Under the pieces are notes generated by a model. The model was not told where the DNA came from. It saw nothing but the letters and a program-made list of their open reading frames with translations, and did no database searches. From UBA5109 sp964606735 (GTDB lineage: Bacteria; Pseudomonadota; Gammaproteobacteria; Pseudomonadales; Pseudohongiellaceae): a stretch of 64,000 nucleotides of DNA. Positions within the stretch are counted from its first letter, which is position 1; the number at the start of each line of letters is the position of its first letter. Below, piece by piece: positions 8,740-17,738 of this stretch. The translations under genes were made by a program, and so were the position numbers. The stretch is from assembly GCA_964606735.1 (NCBI GenBank), contig CAZSHI010000003.1, positions 1 to 64,000 of the forward strand, given 5' to 3'.

Positions 8740-8884
8740 TTAAATTATTGACTCATTCCATGTCGAACATTCCATATCCAGGTAATGTTCTTTATTGCCA
8801 GAAAGCTTTAAATCAAGTACTCAGGGAAATAAGCTTTTCGATTTTGGTTTAGTCACTCACCAGCTTAACTTCAAGGTGAATATA

Positions 8885-9754
8885 TTAAGGTCGTGCTAAT
8901 TCATTGAGCCCTTCTGTCAGCTCAACCCGGGTTCCCCACGGATCAATGAAAAATGCCAGACCCAGACCAGAATCAAGCATTCGATATGGCGTTTCAAATA
9001 CCACGCCATTTGCCTCAAGCTCATTACAAAAGTCTTCAAGCCCTTCAACCTCAAAACCAATATGATTCAAAGTGCGGCCTGCCGTGGGCGCCTGTGCAAC
9101 CTCAACTTCCGAAAAATTCAGGTTCATCCCAGGCAGATCGGCTGCAGCATATCTCCAGCGTTGTCCCGGTGAAGCCCCAAAATGGTCAACATACCAATTC
9201 CTGGCAATTTCAGCCTGACCTGGCGGTAAATAGAAATGAAGATGGTGGGTGACAATATCTGCCGTAAGCGGCTGATTGTGTCTTTCGGCGGTCTGATCCA
9301 CCAAACCAGGCTCAAGATCAAATCCGATATTGGTCGCAAGGGAGTCATCAAATAGCTCTATCCTTTCACCACCAGGAGAAAATACTGACGCAATCCCAGG
9401 AAACTCCTGGTTATATTCAAGCTCAAAACCTTTATTTTCCATTTCCTCTAAGGACCTAACCCGAAAAGCGACATGGTTTACTACTGAACCTTCGGTCCCT
9501 CCTTGAGCATCCCCTTGGGCAATCAAAATAATAAGGCCAGCAAAGGAAACACCTACTCTTCCCTCCAAGCCCATGTCACTTGCTCCAAGTCGAAGCCAGA
9601 AAGATTTTTCATCCTCAGGTGTATCTACAAAATAATGCAGGTGCCCCATGGATACTCCAGCACGATTAACCATGACTAGCTGGGCCCAAGATTGGCCCGG
9701 CAGAACCAGGCTGGTCATTAATAGAGTAAAAAACAGAAACCGTTTATTTGCCAT
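8885..9754 (-). CDS. Exported two-module VOC (glyoxalase/dioxygenase-fold) protein
   Basis: A 289-residue protein with signal peptide MANKRFLFFTLLMTSLVLPG ending near SWAQ. Two vicinal-oxygen-chelate modules follow: one beginning SMGHLHYFVDTPEDEKSFW and a second beginning THHLHFYLPPGQ. The second ends FFIDPWGTRVELTEGL, the typical closing strand with a metal Glu. Family members include glyoxalases, extradiol dioxygenases and isomerases; the reaction here cannot be assigned. It is the last gene of the operon that starts with MmgE/PrpD. A similar exported VOC protein is found at 23120-24115. Confidence 0.78.
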   Translation of the reverse strand: MANKRFLFFTLLMTSLVLPGQSWAQLVMVNRAGVSMGHLHYFVDTPEDEKSFWLRLGASDMGLEGRVGVSFAGLIILIAQGDAQGGTEGSVVNHVAFRVRSLEEMENKGFELEYNQEFPGIASVFSPGGERIELFDDSLATNIGFDLEPGLVDQTAERHNQPLTADIVTHHLHFYLPPGQAEIARNWYVDHFGASPGQRWRYAAADLPGMNLNFSEVEVAQAPTAGRTLNHIGFEVEGLEDFCNELEANGVVFETPYRMLDSGLGLAFFIDPWGTRVELTEGLNELARP

Positions 9755-9792
9755 CTTGCCCCCAAACCAAAATATTAGGCACCTTGAATTTA

Positions 9793-10656
9793 TCAGTCGT
9801 AATAGGCAGGCGCCCAGTTTCTTTCTCGATGTGAAATCAAGTCATGTTGAATCCATAACTCAGCTCCCTGCCTTTGCAAGAACGACTCTACTTCAATTCG
9901 AGACTGACGTGTTTGCTCACGATCCATATCTCCAAGCGGCAAGCGCCCTCGTGACCGTTCTTCCCGGTAATGATAAAGATCCCCTGATAACACAATTGGT
10001 CCAGTATTTTCCAATCGCACAAAAAGCACCTGGTGTCCGGGAGAATGCCCTGGAGCCGCTTTGAGAATTACTTTTCCATCCCCAAAAACGTCGTATTCTT
10101 CAGTTTGTATTAATTGTGCATCACTTTCTATCAATTGGTCATACATACCAGGTCTCGCACTTCCACCCGGGTTGTCAGAAAACATCAAGCTGCGTTCCTC
10201 AGGACGAACTAGCCAGATAGCATCGGCGAACAAATTCCCATTAGCTGTGTGGTCCCAATGCAGATGGGAGAAAGCTAAATGTGTTACATCATCAGGCGTA
10301 TAGCCAATGCTCTGCAACTGATTTTGTAGCGATTCTCCCAGGGTGACGTGGCGAAGCTGAGTGTCTGGCCTTACGATGGTCTGAAGCTGGCCAGTGCCAT
10401 TTGGAATTCTCTCGCTATCAGCAATACCAAGTGAATCAAACAGTAAAATTCCTTGAGGATGCTCAATCAGATAGGCTGAAATGGACAGCTCGCGAGAGCC
10501 GACCTCTTCATCGCTTAACTCATAACGGGAAGGATCTGATTCCAGTATGCCGCCATCAAGGATATAAAGACGAATCTCTGAGTCAGATGTTTGTCCAAAA
10601 ACATGATTGACGCAAAAGTATAGCGACAAAATCAGAAGGCTTTTTATTATTTTCAC
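9793..10656 (-). CDS. Exported metallo-beta-lactamase-fold hydrolase, AHL-lactonase-like
   Basis: About 287 residues. The GTG at 10656 is chosen because GGGAG lies at a proper distance before it and a signal peptide (KIIKSLLILSLYF, ending near HVFGQ) follows at once. A longer frame to an upstream ATG would overlap the permease gene. Metal ligands are in SHLHWDHTAN (HxHxDH), PGHSPGHQ and LSGDLYHY (Asp). The order matches the N-acyl-homoserine-lactonase/AttM branch of the superfamily. The neighbours are an ABC importer and an exported VOC protein, so hydrolysis of an imported or periplasmic lactone is plausible. A quorum-quenching role is possible but unsupported. Confidence 0.8.
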   Translation of the reverse strand: MKIIKSLLILSLYFCVNHVFGQTSDSEIRLYILDGGILESDPSRYELSDEEVGSRELSISAYLIEHPQGILLFDSLGIADSERIPNGTGQLQTIVRPDTQLRHVTLGESLQNQLQSIGYTPDDVTHLAFSHLHWDHTANGNLFADAIWLVRPEERSLMFSDNPGGSARPGMYDQLIESDAQLIQTEEYDVFGDGKVILKAAPGHSPGHQVLFVRLENTGPIVLSGDLYHYREERSRGRLPLGDMDREQTRQSRIEVESFLQRQGAELWIQHDLISHRERNWAPAYYD

Positions 10657-10696
10657 AAACTCACTCCCGCATAGCTGCCAAATTAATCCTGCAAAT

Positions 10697-11578
10697 TTAC
10701 TGATGCATACCCCATCGTCTAATAGTCGCTTTCTCAATGGAATTGAATACAAAGTTTTCAATAATCAAGCCGAATACGATAATAGTCAGTAACCCGCCAA
10801 AAACCTCTGTAATCAAGAGCTCATTTTTCTTTTGAAATAGATACCATCCAAGCCCACCCGAGCCAGAGCTGGCACCAAAAACCAATTCCGCGGCAATTAG
10901 AGTACGCCATGCAAAGGCCCAGCCTACTTTCATCCCAGTCAAAATGCTGGCGAATGCTCCGGGAATCAAAATCTTGAATATATAACCCGGCCCTTTTAGT
11001 CCATAGTTTTGACCAACCAGTCTCAATGTTTGACTCACCGATTTGAATCCACTGAAAGTGTTCAATGCGACTGCCCAGAGCACCGCATGAACCAGGACGA
11101 AAATAACACTACCGTCTCCAAGGCCGAACCAGACCATAGCCAGCGGCAGCATCGCAATTGAGGGAAGAGGATTGAACATGGCGGTTAGTGTTTCAAGCAG
11201 ATCCGCCCCTATCTTGCTAATGCTTGCCAGTGTGGTCAGTAACGCCGCAAACAACAAACCTAGCGTATAACCCTGGATTAGCAACAATATTGTCGCAAGG
11301 CCCGCACTTAGAAGCTCGCCACTCAGAAGCCCTTCAAACAAGGCTAGCAGGGTGTCTGAAAAGGTCGGGAAAACCAGCGGATTATTTAGTGAGCGCGCAT
11401 ACAGCTCCCAAATTACTGCCAAAATTAAAAGGATTCCAAATTTCCTTAACACTCCTTGACCATAAAGACGCTGCCAAATATTGACCGGCGCAGCTTGTAT
11501 TTCATCAATAGGCTCGAGTGATTCATTGAAGAATTCAGGTCTGTCGTTTTGACCATGTAGGCTAAGGACATCAGTCAT
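10697..11578 (-). CDS. ABC transporter permease, SsuC/TauC type
   Basis: About 293 residues starting MTDVLSLHG at 11578, which overlaps the end of the ATPase gene by eight bases; a longer frame to 11620 is less likely. Six hydrophobic segments are visible. The cytoplasmic EAA-like loop lies around GGLLTI-preceding residues and FGASSGSGGLGWYLFQ, the segment typical of SsuC/TauC/ThiX permeases. It forms the membrane channel of an importer with the ATPase and the lipoprotein encoded upstream. The family carries sulfonates, taurine, nitrate, thiamine precursors and similar small organics. The cargo is not evident. Confidence 0.9.
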   Translation of the reverse strand: MTDVLSLHGQNDRPEFFNESLEPIDEIQAAPVNIWQRLYGQGVLRKFGILLILAVIWELYARSLNNPLVFPTFSDTLLALFEGLLSGELLSAGLATILLLIQGYTLGLLFAALLTTLASISKIGADLLETLTAMFNPLPSIAMLPLAMVWFGLGDGSVIFVLVHAVLWAVALNTFSGFKSVSQTLRLVGQNYGLKGPGYIFKILIPGAFASILTGMKVGWAFAWRTLIAAELVFGASSGSGGLGWYLFQKKNELLITEVFGGLLTIIVFGLIIENFVFNSIEKATIRRWGMHQ

Positions 11579-12353
11579 GATTGAGCTCGGCATCTGAGGT
11601 TTTGTTGAATAAAGTTCCATGAATTCGCTGGCTTAGTTTTACACCATTATCATCCATTGAATCATTTCCGGTTGAATTGATTTCTGCCTTCACTTGCCCG
11701 GGATGCGGACTTAGTAACAATATGCGATTTCCGATCCTAATGGCTTCCGGGATCGAATGTGTGACAAATATGATTGTGAATTTAGTATCTTCCCAAAGTT
11801 GCAAAAGTTCATCTTGCATCTGTTGACGGGTTAGTGCATCCAGAGCAGCAAATGGTTCATCCATTAGCAATACTGCGGGCTCCATTGCCATTGCCCGAGC
11901 AATCGCAACACGTTGCTTCATTCCACCAGAAAGGGTATGGGGGTAGGCATTAATAAAGCCAGATAAATTCACTTTTTCCAGATAGTGTTTTGCTCTTTCC
12001 AGGGCTTCAGGTCGTTTGAGAGTCCCGCTATTGGTGAGCGCAAATACAATATTTTCTAGAATGGTTTTCCAAGGAAGTAACTGGTCAAACTCCTGAAATA
12101 CAAAAGCCCTCTCTGGACCTGGTTCTTTAACTGCCAAACCATTTAGCCTGATTTCACCTTCTGAAGGCTTTATAAAACCTCCAATTGCCTTTAGCAGAGT
12201 GGACTTTCCACAGCCTGAGGGTCCGAGCATGACGTAACGGTCACTTTCGAGCACATTGAAACTGATCCGGTAAGCAGCGGTGACGATGTTCTGTTCTGTC
12301 CTGTACTGTAGAGTGACTCTATCGACAGCAAGCGTCGGAGTGCTGGCATTCAT
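11571..12353 (-). CDS. ABC transporter ATP-binding protein, SsuB/TauB type
   Basis: A 260-residue ATPase. Walker A is GPSGCGKST at residues 44-52, the Q-loop is FVFQEFDQLLPW, the signature is LSGGMKQRVAIARA and Walker B is VLLMDEPFAALDA. The switch His is in IIFVTHSIPEA. The sequence is of the nitrate/sulfonate/taurine importer group. It starts five bases after the binding-protein gene and overlaps the permease gene, so the three are certainly co-transcribed. Confidence 0.95.
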   Translation of the reverse strand: MNASTPTLAVDRVTLQYRTEQNIVTAAYRISFNVLESDRYVMLGPSGCGKSTLLKAIGGFIKPSEGEIRLNGLAVKEPGPERAFVFQEFDQLLPWKTILENIVFALTNSGTLKRPEALERAKHYLEKVNLSGFINAYPHTLSGGMKQRVAIARAMAMEPAVLLMDEPFAALDALTRQQMQDELLQLWEDTKFTIIFVTHSIPEAIRIGNRILLLSPHPGQVKAEINSTGNDSMDDNGVKLSQRIHGTLFNKTSDAELNHD

Positions 12354-12358
12354 TTGTG

Positions 12359-13387
12359 TTAATTTCCATCCAGATGGTGGATTTCAGGAAAGAACAATTC
12401 AGTCCATGCTGATGGCAGGTTATTCAATGTCCCTACTTCATGCATAAAGCGTGCATATCGCATGGTGTTTTCAGGTTTGCTGGTAAAAGATATATCCGGA
12501 TCCTGCAAAACTTCTACAAGCTCATCTTCACTAAGCCCAGCATTCTGGCCAGAATTAACGAGCACTTGTGCAGCTACTGCCGGGTCACTCTTGATAAGCT
12601 CTTGTGCCTCTTCAAGGGCAGCCAAAACCGCTCTGTAGATACCCGGATTGGCATCATGATAAGCCTGGGTAGTCGATAGCATCGTAAAAGTTGTACTTCC
12701 TCCGAGAATGTCATTGGTACTTAAAACCGTCCTGATCTCCGGGTCAGCCATTTCCCTCTGGTGAAATGGGGGAGATGTGAAATGGCTATTGATTTCATTT
12801 GAACCTGAGAGCATTGCAACCACACCATCCGGATGAGTCATCGTGACTGTGTAATCATCAAATCGGTCAAACTCATCAATTCCATAGTTATCCAAAGCAT
12901 AAATTTGCATAACGATCGCAGGGATAGAAACCTTGATTGCTGTCAAAGCGATCCGATCATTTGGTGTCAGATCTTCCAGACGATCCAGATGATCTGCTCG
13001 TGTATTTAAATACATTGGCAATGCTGCAATTGCAGCAGCACCCTTGACGTTTACTGACCCTCGGGTCCTGTCCCAAAGGGTAATAAAGGCAGGCGGGCCT
13101 GCCGCAATAAAATCGACTGAACCAGCCAACAGAGCATCGTTCATGACAGCTGGACCACCCAGTTCGATCCATTCAACATTAATGGCTTCCAGTTCCGCAT
13201 CCTGGGCATGTTTTTCAATCAGTTGATATTCACGCATTATTTGCAAAGGAAGGAAGCCAACGCCGCCAGCACCCAATGGAATCCTGACAGTCCCTGTATT
13301 GCTGCTCTCATTACCGCCACAAGCTGACAGCAGGAGTAACAATAACAACGCAAAAATTGATCTTAGATGTCGGAAAATCTGATTCAT
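12359..13387 (-). CDS. Lipoprotein substrate-binding protein of ABC importer (NMT1/SsuA-like)
   Basis: A 342-residue binding protein. The lipobox LSAC ends at Cys23, so it should be anchored to a membrane in the periplasm. The mature protein has the two-lobe pattern of the NMT1/THI5/SsuA group, with GAGGVGFLPLQIMREYQL near the start and SVDFIAAGPPAFITLW in lobe one. This group binds sulfonates, nitrate, pyrimidine precursors or aromatic acids. Here it sits between MmgE/PrpD and the ATPase, so the cargo may be the organic acid those enzymes process. That link is inference. Confidence 0.9.
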   Translation of the reverse strand: MNQIFRHLRSIFALLLLLLLSACGGNESSNTGTVRIPLGAGGVGFLPLQIMREYQLIEKHAQDAELEAINVEWIELGGPAVMNDALLAGSVDFIAAGPPAFITLWDRTRGSVNVKGAAAIAALPMYLNTRADHLDRLEDLTPNDRIALTAIKVSIPAIVMQIYALDNYGIDEFDRFDDYTVTMTHPDGVVAMLSGSNEINSHFTSPPFHQREMADPEIRTVLSTNDILGGSTTFTMLSTTQAYHDANPGIYRAVLAALEEAQELIKSDPAVAAQVLVNSGQNAGLSEDELVEVLQDPDISFTSKPENTMRYARFMHEVGTLNNLPSAWTELFFPEIHHLDGN

Positions 13388-13423
13388 GACTTACTCATAT
13401 TATTTTTTATGATTTGGATGTTT

Positions 13424-14776
13424 TTATTTTTTTGCTGCCAAATCAACAATTTGTCCCACATTATCAGATGACTCCATATCCCAGCAAGCACCCAGAAGCT
13501 CATCGACCTGCTCACGAGGAAGCACCAGAGTAGACTGGTCAATAAATTTGTCATCCAGCTGAGCATTGCTCAAGGGTCGCTCGACATTTCCCAGAGATGC
13601 CTCCAGGAAAAAATGAATATTTTCACCAGACTTCAATTTGATGTTCACATCCACCTGATCACCAGTAATAGCCTCATCACCCTGCGCTATTGTTTTTGAT
13701 CTGAGATCACTTAAGACCGGATCTGCTATTGCTTCATCAGTGAACTCCCTTAGACCCCCTTTCCCCCGAACAAGTCCAATGGCAGCTGCATGGTAAATAG
13801 AATATTTGGATTGTAGAGCCCGTTTGAGTTCTTTCTTGTTACACAGGTCCAGGACAATCGGCGCCACTCGCAGGCTAATTTCTGCTATCTCCTCCGGAGC
13901 CGCCCCATACTTCTCACGAATTTGGCTGCAGGCATCAATCGTTGGGTGAACTACCAAACCACATGCGTATGGCTTATAGGCGTTATCCAGCAGCTCATAA
14001 TGCTCACCGAGCTGATGAGTAATCTTGTCCAGGTCATAACTACTTGCGGTAACCGGCGCAAAGCCCCTAGGACCTTCAAGAGCCGCTTCACCGGCAGTAA
14101 AGTCACTTTGCGCAAGCAAAGCCGAGGTGTATCCATTTTGAGCAGCACGGCCTGGCTGAAAGGATTTGGCCATGGAGCCAAACATCTCACGAACGCCTGC
14201 TGCCTGGGTAGCAGCCAAGCCAAAGGCCCACACCATCTGCCTGACATCAAGATTCAGTAATTTTCCAATGGCAGCAGCTGCACCAAAGACCCCTGTAGTC
14301 GACGTGATATGCCAGCCTGCATCATAATGAGCCGGATAGACTGCATTACCAATGCGGGATTCAACATCAAAACCCAAGATAAATGCCTGCAAAAACTCTT
14401 TCCCTGTGACCACCTGATTACCGTCCCTGTTGGCACTTGCGTAAGCAAATAAAGCGGAAGCAACGGGTATGCTTGGGTGAATATAGTTTTTGGGTAGTGT
14501 GTCGTCATATTCATGCACATGTGAACCAATGCCATTAAACAGAGCCGCATAGAGAGGATCACAGCTTTCTCCCCTACCAAGCACCTGTGTGGATGCTTTA
14601 CCGGTAAACGGCAGCAATGTTTCCAGTGCGACTTCCATGGCAGGCTCATTGGCACCACCAATGGCACAGCCCATGTAATTAACGATAGCTCTTAGAGCTT
14701 CCTTATAGATATTCTCAGGAATATCATCCAGTTGGCTCTCGACTACAAATCTTGCAAGGTGTTCAGTTACGGACAT
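13424..14776 (-). CDS. MmgE/PrpD-family dehydratase-like protein
   Basis: A 450-residue cytoplasmic MmgE/PrpD protein. Recognisable segments are VNYMGCAIGGANEPA, SHVHEYDDTLPKNYIHPSIP with the family HxxD-type site, and LLDNAYKPYACGLVVHPTIDA with the conserved KPYxCG. Known members dehydrate 2-methylcitrate, isomerise or decarboxylate itaconate-type acids (cis-aconitate decarboxylase) or act on polycarboxylates. No methylcitrate synthase or other propionate gene is nearby, so PrpD itself is unlikely. It leads a six-gene minus-strand operon with an ABC importer, a lactonase-like hydrolase and a VOC protein, and is divergent from the 15108 operon. Confidence 0.88.
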   Translation of the reverse strand: MSVTEHLARFVVESQLDDIPENIYKEALRAIVNYMGCAIGGANEPAMEVALETLLPFTGKASTQVLGRGESCDPLYAALFNGIGSHVHEYDDTLPKNYIHPSIPVASALFAYASANRDGNQVVTGKEFLQAFILGFDVESRIGNAVYPAHYDAGWHITSTTGVFGAAAAIGKLLNLDVRQMVWAFGLAATQAAGVREMFGSMAKSFQPGRAAQNGYTSALLAQSDFTAGEAALEGPRGFAPVTASSYDLDKITHQLGEHYELLDNAYKPYACGLVVHPTIDACSQIREKYGAAPEEIAEISLRVAPIVLDLCNKKELKRALQSKYSIYHAAAIGLVRGKGGLREFTDEAIADPVLSDLRSKTIAQGDEAITGDQVDVNIKLKSGENIHFFLEASLGNVERPLSNAQLDDKFIDQSTLVLPREQVDELLGACWDMESSDNVGQIVDLAAKK

Positions 14777-15107
14777 AAAACCACTTCTCTCAGCTAAAGT
14801 TGAAAATCATAAAAAGCCTTTACACATGGAAAATCCAGGGCACTAGCAAATCAGAATCATTCAAAGGGATTATTGTTACTATTTTTGGGTCATTTTACAC
14901 ACTCAAAGCAAAATTCCCACCTGCAAGAAAGGCCATTTATTACAGAAATCCCAGCACAAATAATGGCTCTGACTATCTGAATGATAAAGTCAGGATAATG
15001 AGCCAGGAGCAATAGAAGCATTATCCTGCCTTGGGCTATAATCCCGGGCCACAATTGCCACATTAAAGATAGCAAGCACCATATCTGACAAACCAAGGAG
15101 TATTCCA
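14777..15107. other. Divergent control region between two catabolic operons
   Basis: A 331-base AT-rich gap between MmgE/PrpD (minus) and the carboxymuconolactone-decarboxylase-like gene (plus). A TATAAT box at 15037-15042 is a good -10 for the plus operon, but the sequence 17 bases upstream is a poor -35, which would fit activator-dependent expression. AAGGAG lies eight bases before the 15108 ATG. No regulator gene is adjacent and no further coding sequence was seen. Confidence 0.4.
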
Positions 15108-15497
15108 ATGTCTGACGATTCAAGAAAAAGCCTCAAAGAAAAAGGACTCAAAATTCGCCGTGAGGTGCTTGGCAGCGCTCATGTTGATGCTGCAATAGGT
15201 AAAGCAAATGATTTTAATCGCCCCATGCAAGAATTGTTGCATGAATTCTGTTGGGGAGACTGCTGGGGAAGAGAAGGCCTTACCCGAAAAGAACGAAGTC
15301 TAATCAACCTGGCAATGCTCACGGCGCTTGGACGAACTCACGAAGTTGCCGTCCATACCCGGGGGGCCAGAAATAATGGTCTGACCAATGAGCAGATCGC
15401 GGAAGTATTCTTGCAGGCTGCCGTTTATTGTGGAGTACCTGCTGCGGTAGATAGTTTCCGTGAAGCAACTAAAGTATTGGAAGATTATGACAAATAA
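15108..15497 (+). CDS. Carboxymuconolactone-decarboxylase-family protein
   Basis: A 129-residue protein of the 4-carboxymuconolactone decarboxylase (PcaC) type. It carries the consecutive family blocks GDCWGREGLTRKERSLINLA, LTALGRTHEVAVHTRGARNN and AEVFLQAAVYCGVPAA, and its length is as expected for PcaC. PcaC decarboxylates gamma-carboxymuconolactone in protocatechuate breakdown, but many relatives have other small-acid or peroxide substrates, and no other pca gene is present. It is the first gene of a plus-strand operon with a 3-hydroxyisobutyrate-type dehydrogenase and a lactonase-like hydrolase, so it may decarboxylate a lactone or keto acid in an unnamed pathway. Confidence 0.85.
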   Translation: MSDDSRKSLKEKGLKIRREVLGSAHVDAAIGKANDFNRPMQELLHEFCWGDCWGREGLTRKERSLINLAMLTALGRTHEVAVHTRGARNNGLTNEQIAEVFLQAAVYCGVPAAVDSFREATKVLEDYDK

Positions 15498-16392
15498 TAT
15501 ATCTCCGCCGGCAAGCATAGGCTTTATAGGGCTGGGCAACATGGGCTACCCAATGGCCACACGCCTGGCAAATGCCGGCTATAAACTGACAGTCTCTGAT
15601 CTGAATACCAGTGCAGTTACCAAATTTTGTGAAGAGACAGGAAGTACGGCTGCTAAATCCCTACAAGAGCTCGGTGAAGTCTCGGATGTAGTTATCACTA
15701 TGCTGCCTGAAGGAAAAGTCGTACGAAAGGTACTTTTGGATGAAGCTGGAGTGGCTGGCGGATTACAGCCAGGCACTATTTTGATAGACATGAGCACATG
15801 CTCACCAGTAGATACTCGAAATCTGGGAGAAGAACTTAGCGAGGCGGGTTTTCATTTAATCGACGCTCCAGTATCCGGAGGTGTTGTAAAAGCGATAGAT
15901 GGTAGCCTTGCTATCATGGCAGGCGGCGAGTCTGAGGTCATAGAAAGATGCATCCCCTTACTGGAAAATATGGGTAAAGTTTTCAAGACTGGTGGACCCG
16001 CTAGCGGGCATGCTATGAAGTGTATGAATAACTTTCTTTCTGCTGGTTCGCTGGCTATAGCGTCAGAAGCCGTCATTCTTGGCACACGATTTGGCCTGGA
16101 TCCGAAAATCATGGTAGACATCCTCAATTCTTCTACCGGCAAAAGTAATAGTACAGAGCACAAATTCCCAGCGTTTATCCTACCCGGGACCTTTAATTCT
16201 GGATTCTATATTGGCCTTATGGCTAAAGATCTTCGTTTAGCAGTCGATCTTGCTGAATCTGAAGATGCCTCGGCCGAATTGCTCCACCATATCAGCCAGC
16301 TGTGGGACAATGCAGAATCTGAACTTGGATTTAAAGCTGATAACACTGAAATATTCAGTTATCTCGAAACCCATGCAACCAAAACGGAATAA
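15487..16392 (+). CDS. 3-hydroxyisobutyrate/tartronate-semialdehyde-type dehydrogenase
   Basis: A 301-residue beta-hydroxyacid dehydrogenase. The ATG at 15487 is preferred: it overlaps the previous gene by 11 bases, follows GGAAG, and places the nucleotide motif GFIGLGNMGYPMA close to the N-terminus as in the family. IDAPVSGGVVKA is the substrate-binding signature and the catalytic Lys is K178 in GHAMKCMNN. The reaction is NAD(P)-linked interconversion of a 3-hydroxyacid and its semialdehyde (3-hydroxyisobutyrate, tartronate semialdehyde, 2-hydroxymethylglutarate). Which one cannot be told. Co-transcribed with the genes on both sides. Confidence 0.9.
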   Translation: MTNNISPPASIGFIGLGNMGYPMATRLANAGYKLTVSDLNTSAVTKFCEETGSTAAKSLQELGEVSDVVITMLPEGKVVRKVLLDEAGVAGGLQPGTILIDMSTCSPVDTRNLGEELSEAGFHLIDAPVSGGVVKAIDGSLAIMAGGESEVIERCIPLLENMGKVFKTGGPASGHAMKCMNNFLSAGSLAIASEAVILGTRFGLDPKIMVDILNSSTGKSNSTEHKFPAFILPGTFNSGFYIGLMAKDLRLAVDLAESEDASAELLHHISQLWDNAESELGFKADNTEIFSYLETHATKTE

Positions 16393-16395
16393 AGC

Positions 16396-17181
16396 ATGAC
16401 ACAGAGAAATAGCTATGAGGTTTACGCTATTCGTTATGCGACAGTAGACCGCATTTCTTCTGAAAACTTCATTGGCGGAGATCCGCATGAAGCCGGTATG
16501 CCGATGGACTATTTCGTCTGGGTTGTCCGTAATGAGCAAAAAACCTGGGTGGTTGATACTGGTTTCAATGCTGAAGCCGCCAAGAAGAGGAAGCGTACTT
16601 TTTTGCAATCCCCTACGGAAGGTTTGAGATTACTGGGCATCAATGCCGCGGAGGTTTCAGATGTAATCGTGACTCACCTGCATTACGACCATATTGGTAA
16701 TTTTGATCTCTTCCCCAAGGCCAGCTTTCACCTTCAGGATAGTGAGATGGCATATGCCACCGGTCGCCATATGACCAATTCTTTTTTCGCAGGAGCTTTT
16801 GAAGTTGATGAGATTGTTGCTATGGTCCGTAATGTCTATCAGGGACGTGTAAAATTCTACGATGGTGAGCATGAACTTGAACCCGGTTTGTCGCTTCACC
16901 ATATAGGTGGTCATACCAAAGGATTACAGGTAGTTCGCATTTGGACACGTTCGGGATGGCTGGTGCTTGCTTCTGATGCCAGCCACTACCGAGCCAATAT
17001 GAATGAGAAACGCCCTTTCCCCATTGTGGCAGACATTGCTGAAATGTTTGATGGTTGGAAAAAATTACAGGATTTGGTGGATGACCCCAACATGATCATT
17101 CCCGGGCACGACCCTGAAGTCATGATTGAGCATTCAGCTCCTGATGATTCTATGAAAGGGATTGTTGTCCGCCTGGATTAA
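16396..17181 (+). CDS. Cytoplasmic N-acyl-homoserine-lactonase-like hydrolase
   Basis: A 261-residue metallo-beta-lactamase-fold enzyme without a signal peptide. Metal ligands are in VTHLHYDHIGNF (HxHxDH), GGHTKG, LASDASHYRANM (Asp) and IIPGHDP. The layout and length fit the AttM/AiiA lactonase family. It begins three bases after the dehydrogenase stop, so it is translated as part of the same operon. Together with the carboxymuconolactone-decarboxylase-like protein and the hydroxyacid dehydrogenase, it would open a lactone ring in a degradative pathway. Quorum-signal cleavage is an alternative. Confidence 0.87.
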   Translation: MTQRNSYEVYAIRYATVDRISSENFIGGDPHEAGMPMDYFVWVVRNEQKTWVVDTGFNAEAAKKRKRTFLQSPTEGLRLLGINAAEVSDVIVTHLHYDHIGNFDLFPKASFHLQDSEMAYATGRHMTNSFFAGAFEVDEIVAMVRNVYQGRVKFYDGEHELEPGLSLHHIGGHTKGLQVVRIWTRSGWLVLASDASHYRANMNEKRPFPIVADIAEMFDGWKKLQDLVDDPNMIIPGHDPEVMIEHSAPDDSMKGIVVRLD

Positions 17182-17296
17182 TCTGTTGAAAAAATAATTA
17201 CCGTTTTTCAATGCGAGTATGGCTTTAATTTTTATACTCATACCAGTAATACGACAGTAGATACTTGGAAACTTTAACTGATAAGGAATCAAACTA

Positions 17297-17653
17297 GTGG
17301 AACTAAAGCATTATGAAGGCAGCTGCCAGTGTGGCGCAGTTCAATATGAAGTCGATTTAAACATTGATCAAACCATTACGTGTAACTGTTCTCGTTGTCA
17401 GCGTATGGGGTTTGTATTGGGGTTTGCCAATCCTGAAGATTTCCACTTGAAGTCTGGAGAAGATTCCCTTACTGAATATCTATTTAACAAAAAAGTTATT
17501 CGTCACCTTTTTTGCAGCGTTTGTGGTGTGGAAAGTTTCGGCTATGCAACCATGCCAGATGGCACGCCTGCTGTTGGCATAAATGTCAATTGTCTAGAGG
17601 GTGTTGATCCCAGGAAACTTAATAGCCAGCATCTCGATGGCAAGAGCTTTTAA
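17297..17653 (+). CDS. GFA-family zinc protein
   Basis: A 118-residue protein of the GFA (glutathione-dependent formaldehyde-activating/CENP-V) family. GTG at 17297 is the start, with AAGGAA about nine bases upstream. Zinc ligands are in CQCGAVQYEV, CNCSRCQRMG and CSVCGVESF, the standard arrangement of seven cysteines. Members bind two zinc ions; activity as a formaldehyde-glutathione enzyme is demonstrated for few. It follows the lactonase gene after 115 bases and ends 46 bases before a strong terminator, so it is the probable last gene of the plus operon. Confidence 0.85.
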   Translation: MELKHYEGSCQCGAVQYEVDLNIDQTITCNCSRCQRMGFVLGFANPEDFHLKSGEDSLTEYLFNKKVIRHLFCSVCGVESFGYATMPDGTPAVGINVNCLEGVDPRKLNSQHLDGKSF

Positions 17654-17699
17654 CACTATCAAACTGTAGAAAGCCAAAATTCTTAATTCAACTTCCATC

Positions 17700-17738
17700 G
17701 CGTGCACCGATCTTTCTATGAGTGCACGCTTTTTTTTT
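17700..17738 (+). terminator. Rho-independent terminator
   Basis: GCGTGCAC (17700-17707) pairs perfectly with GTGCACGC (17722-17729) around a 14-base loop and is followed by nine T residues. It closes the 15108-17653 operon. Confidence 0.88.

Noticed and set aside
13424..14776. Methylcitrate dehydratase (prpD) of propionate breakdown
   Set aside because: No prpB, prpC or acnD-type gene is present, and the neighbours point to another substrate.
15108..15497. Protocatechuate pathway gene pcaC
   Set aside because: No other pca gene is in the window; the family has many non-PcaC members.
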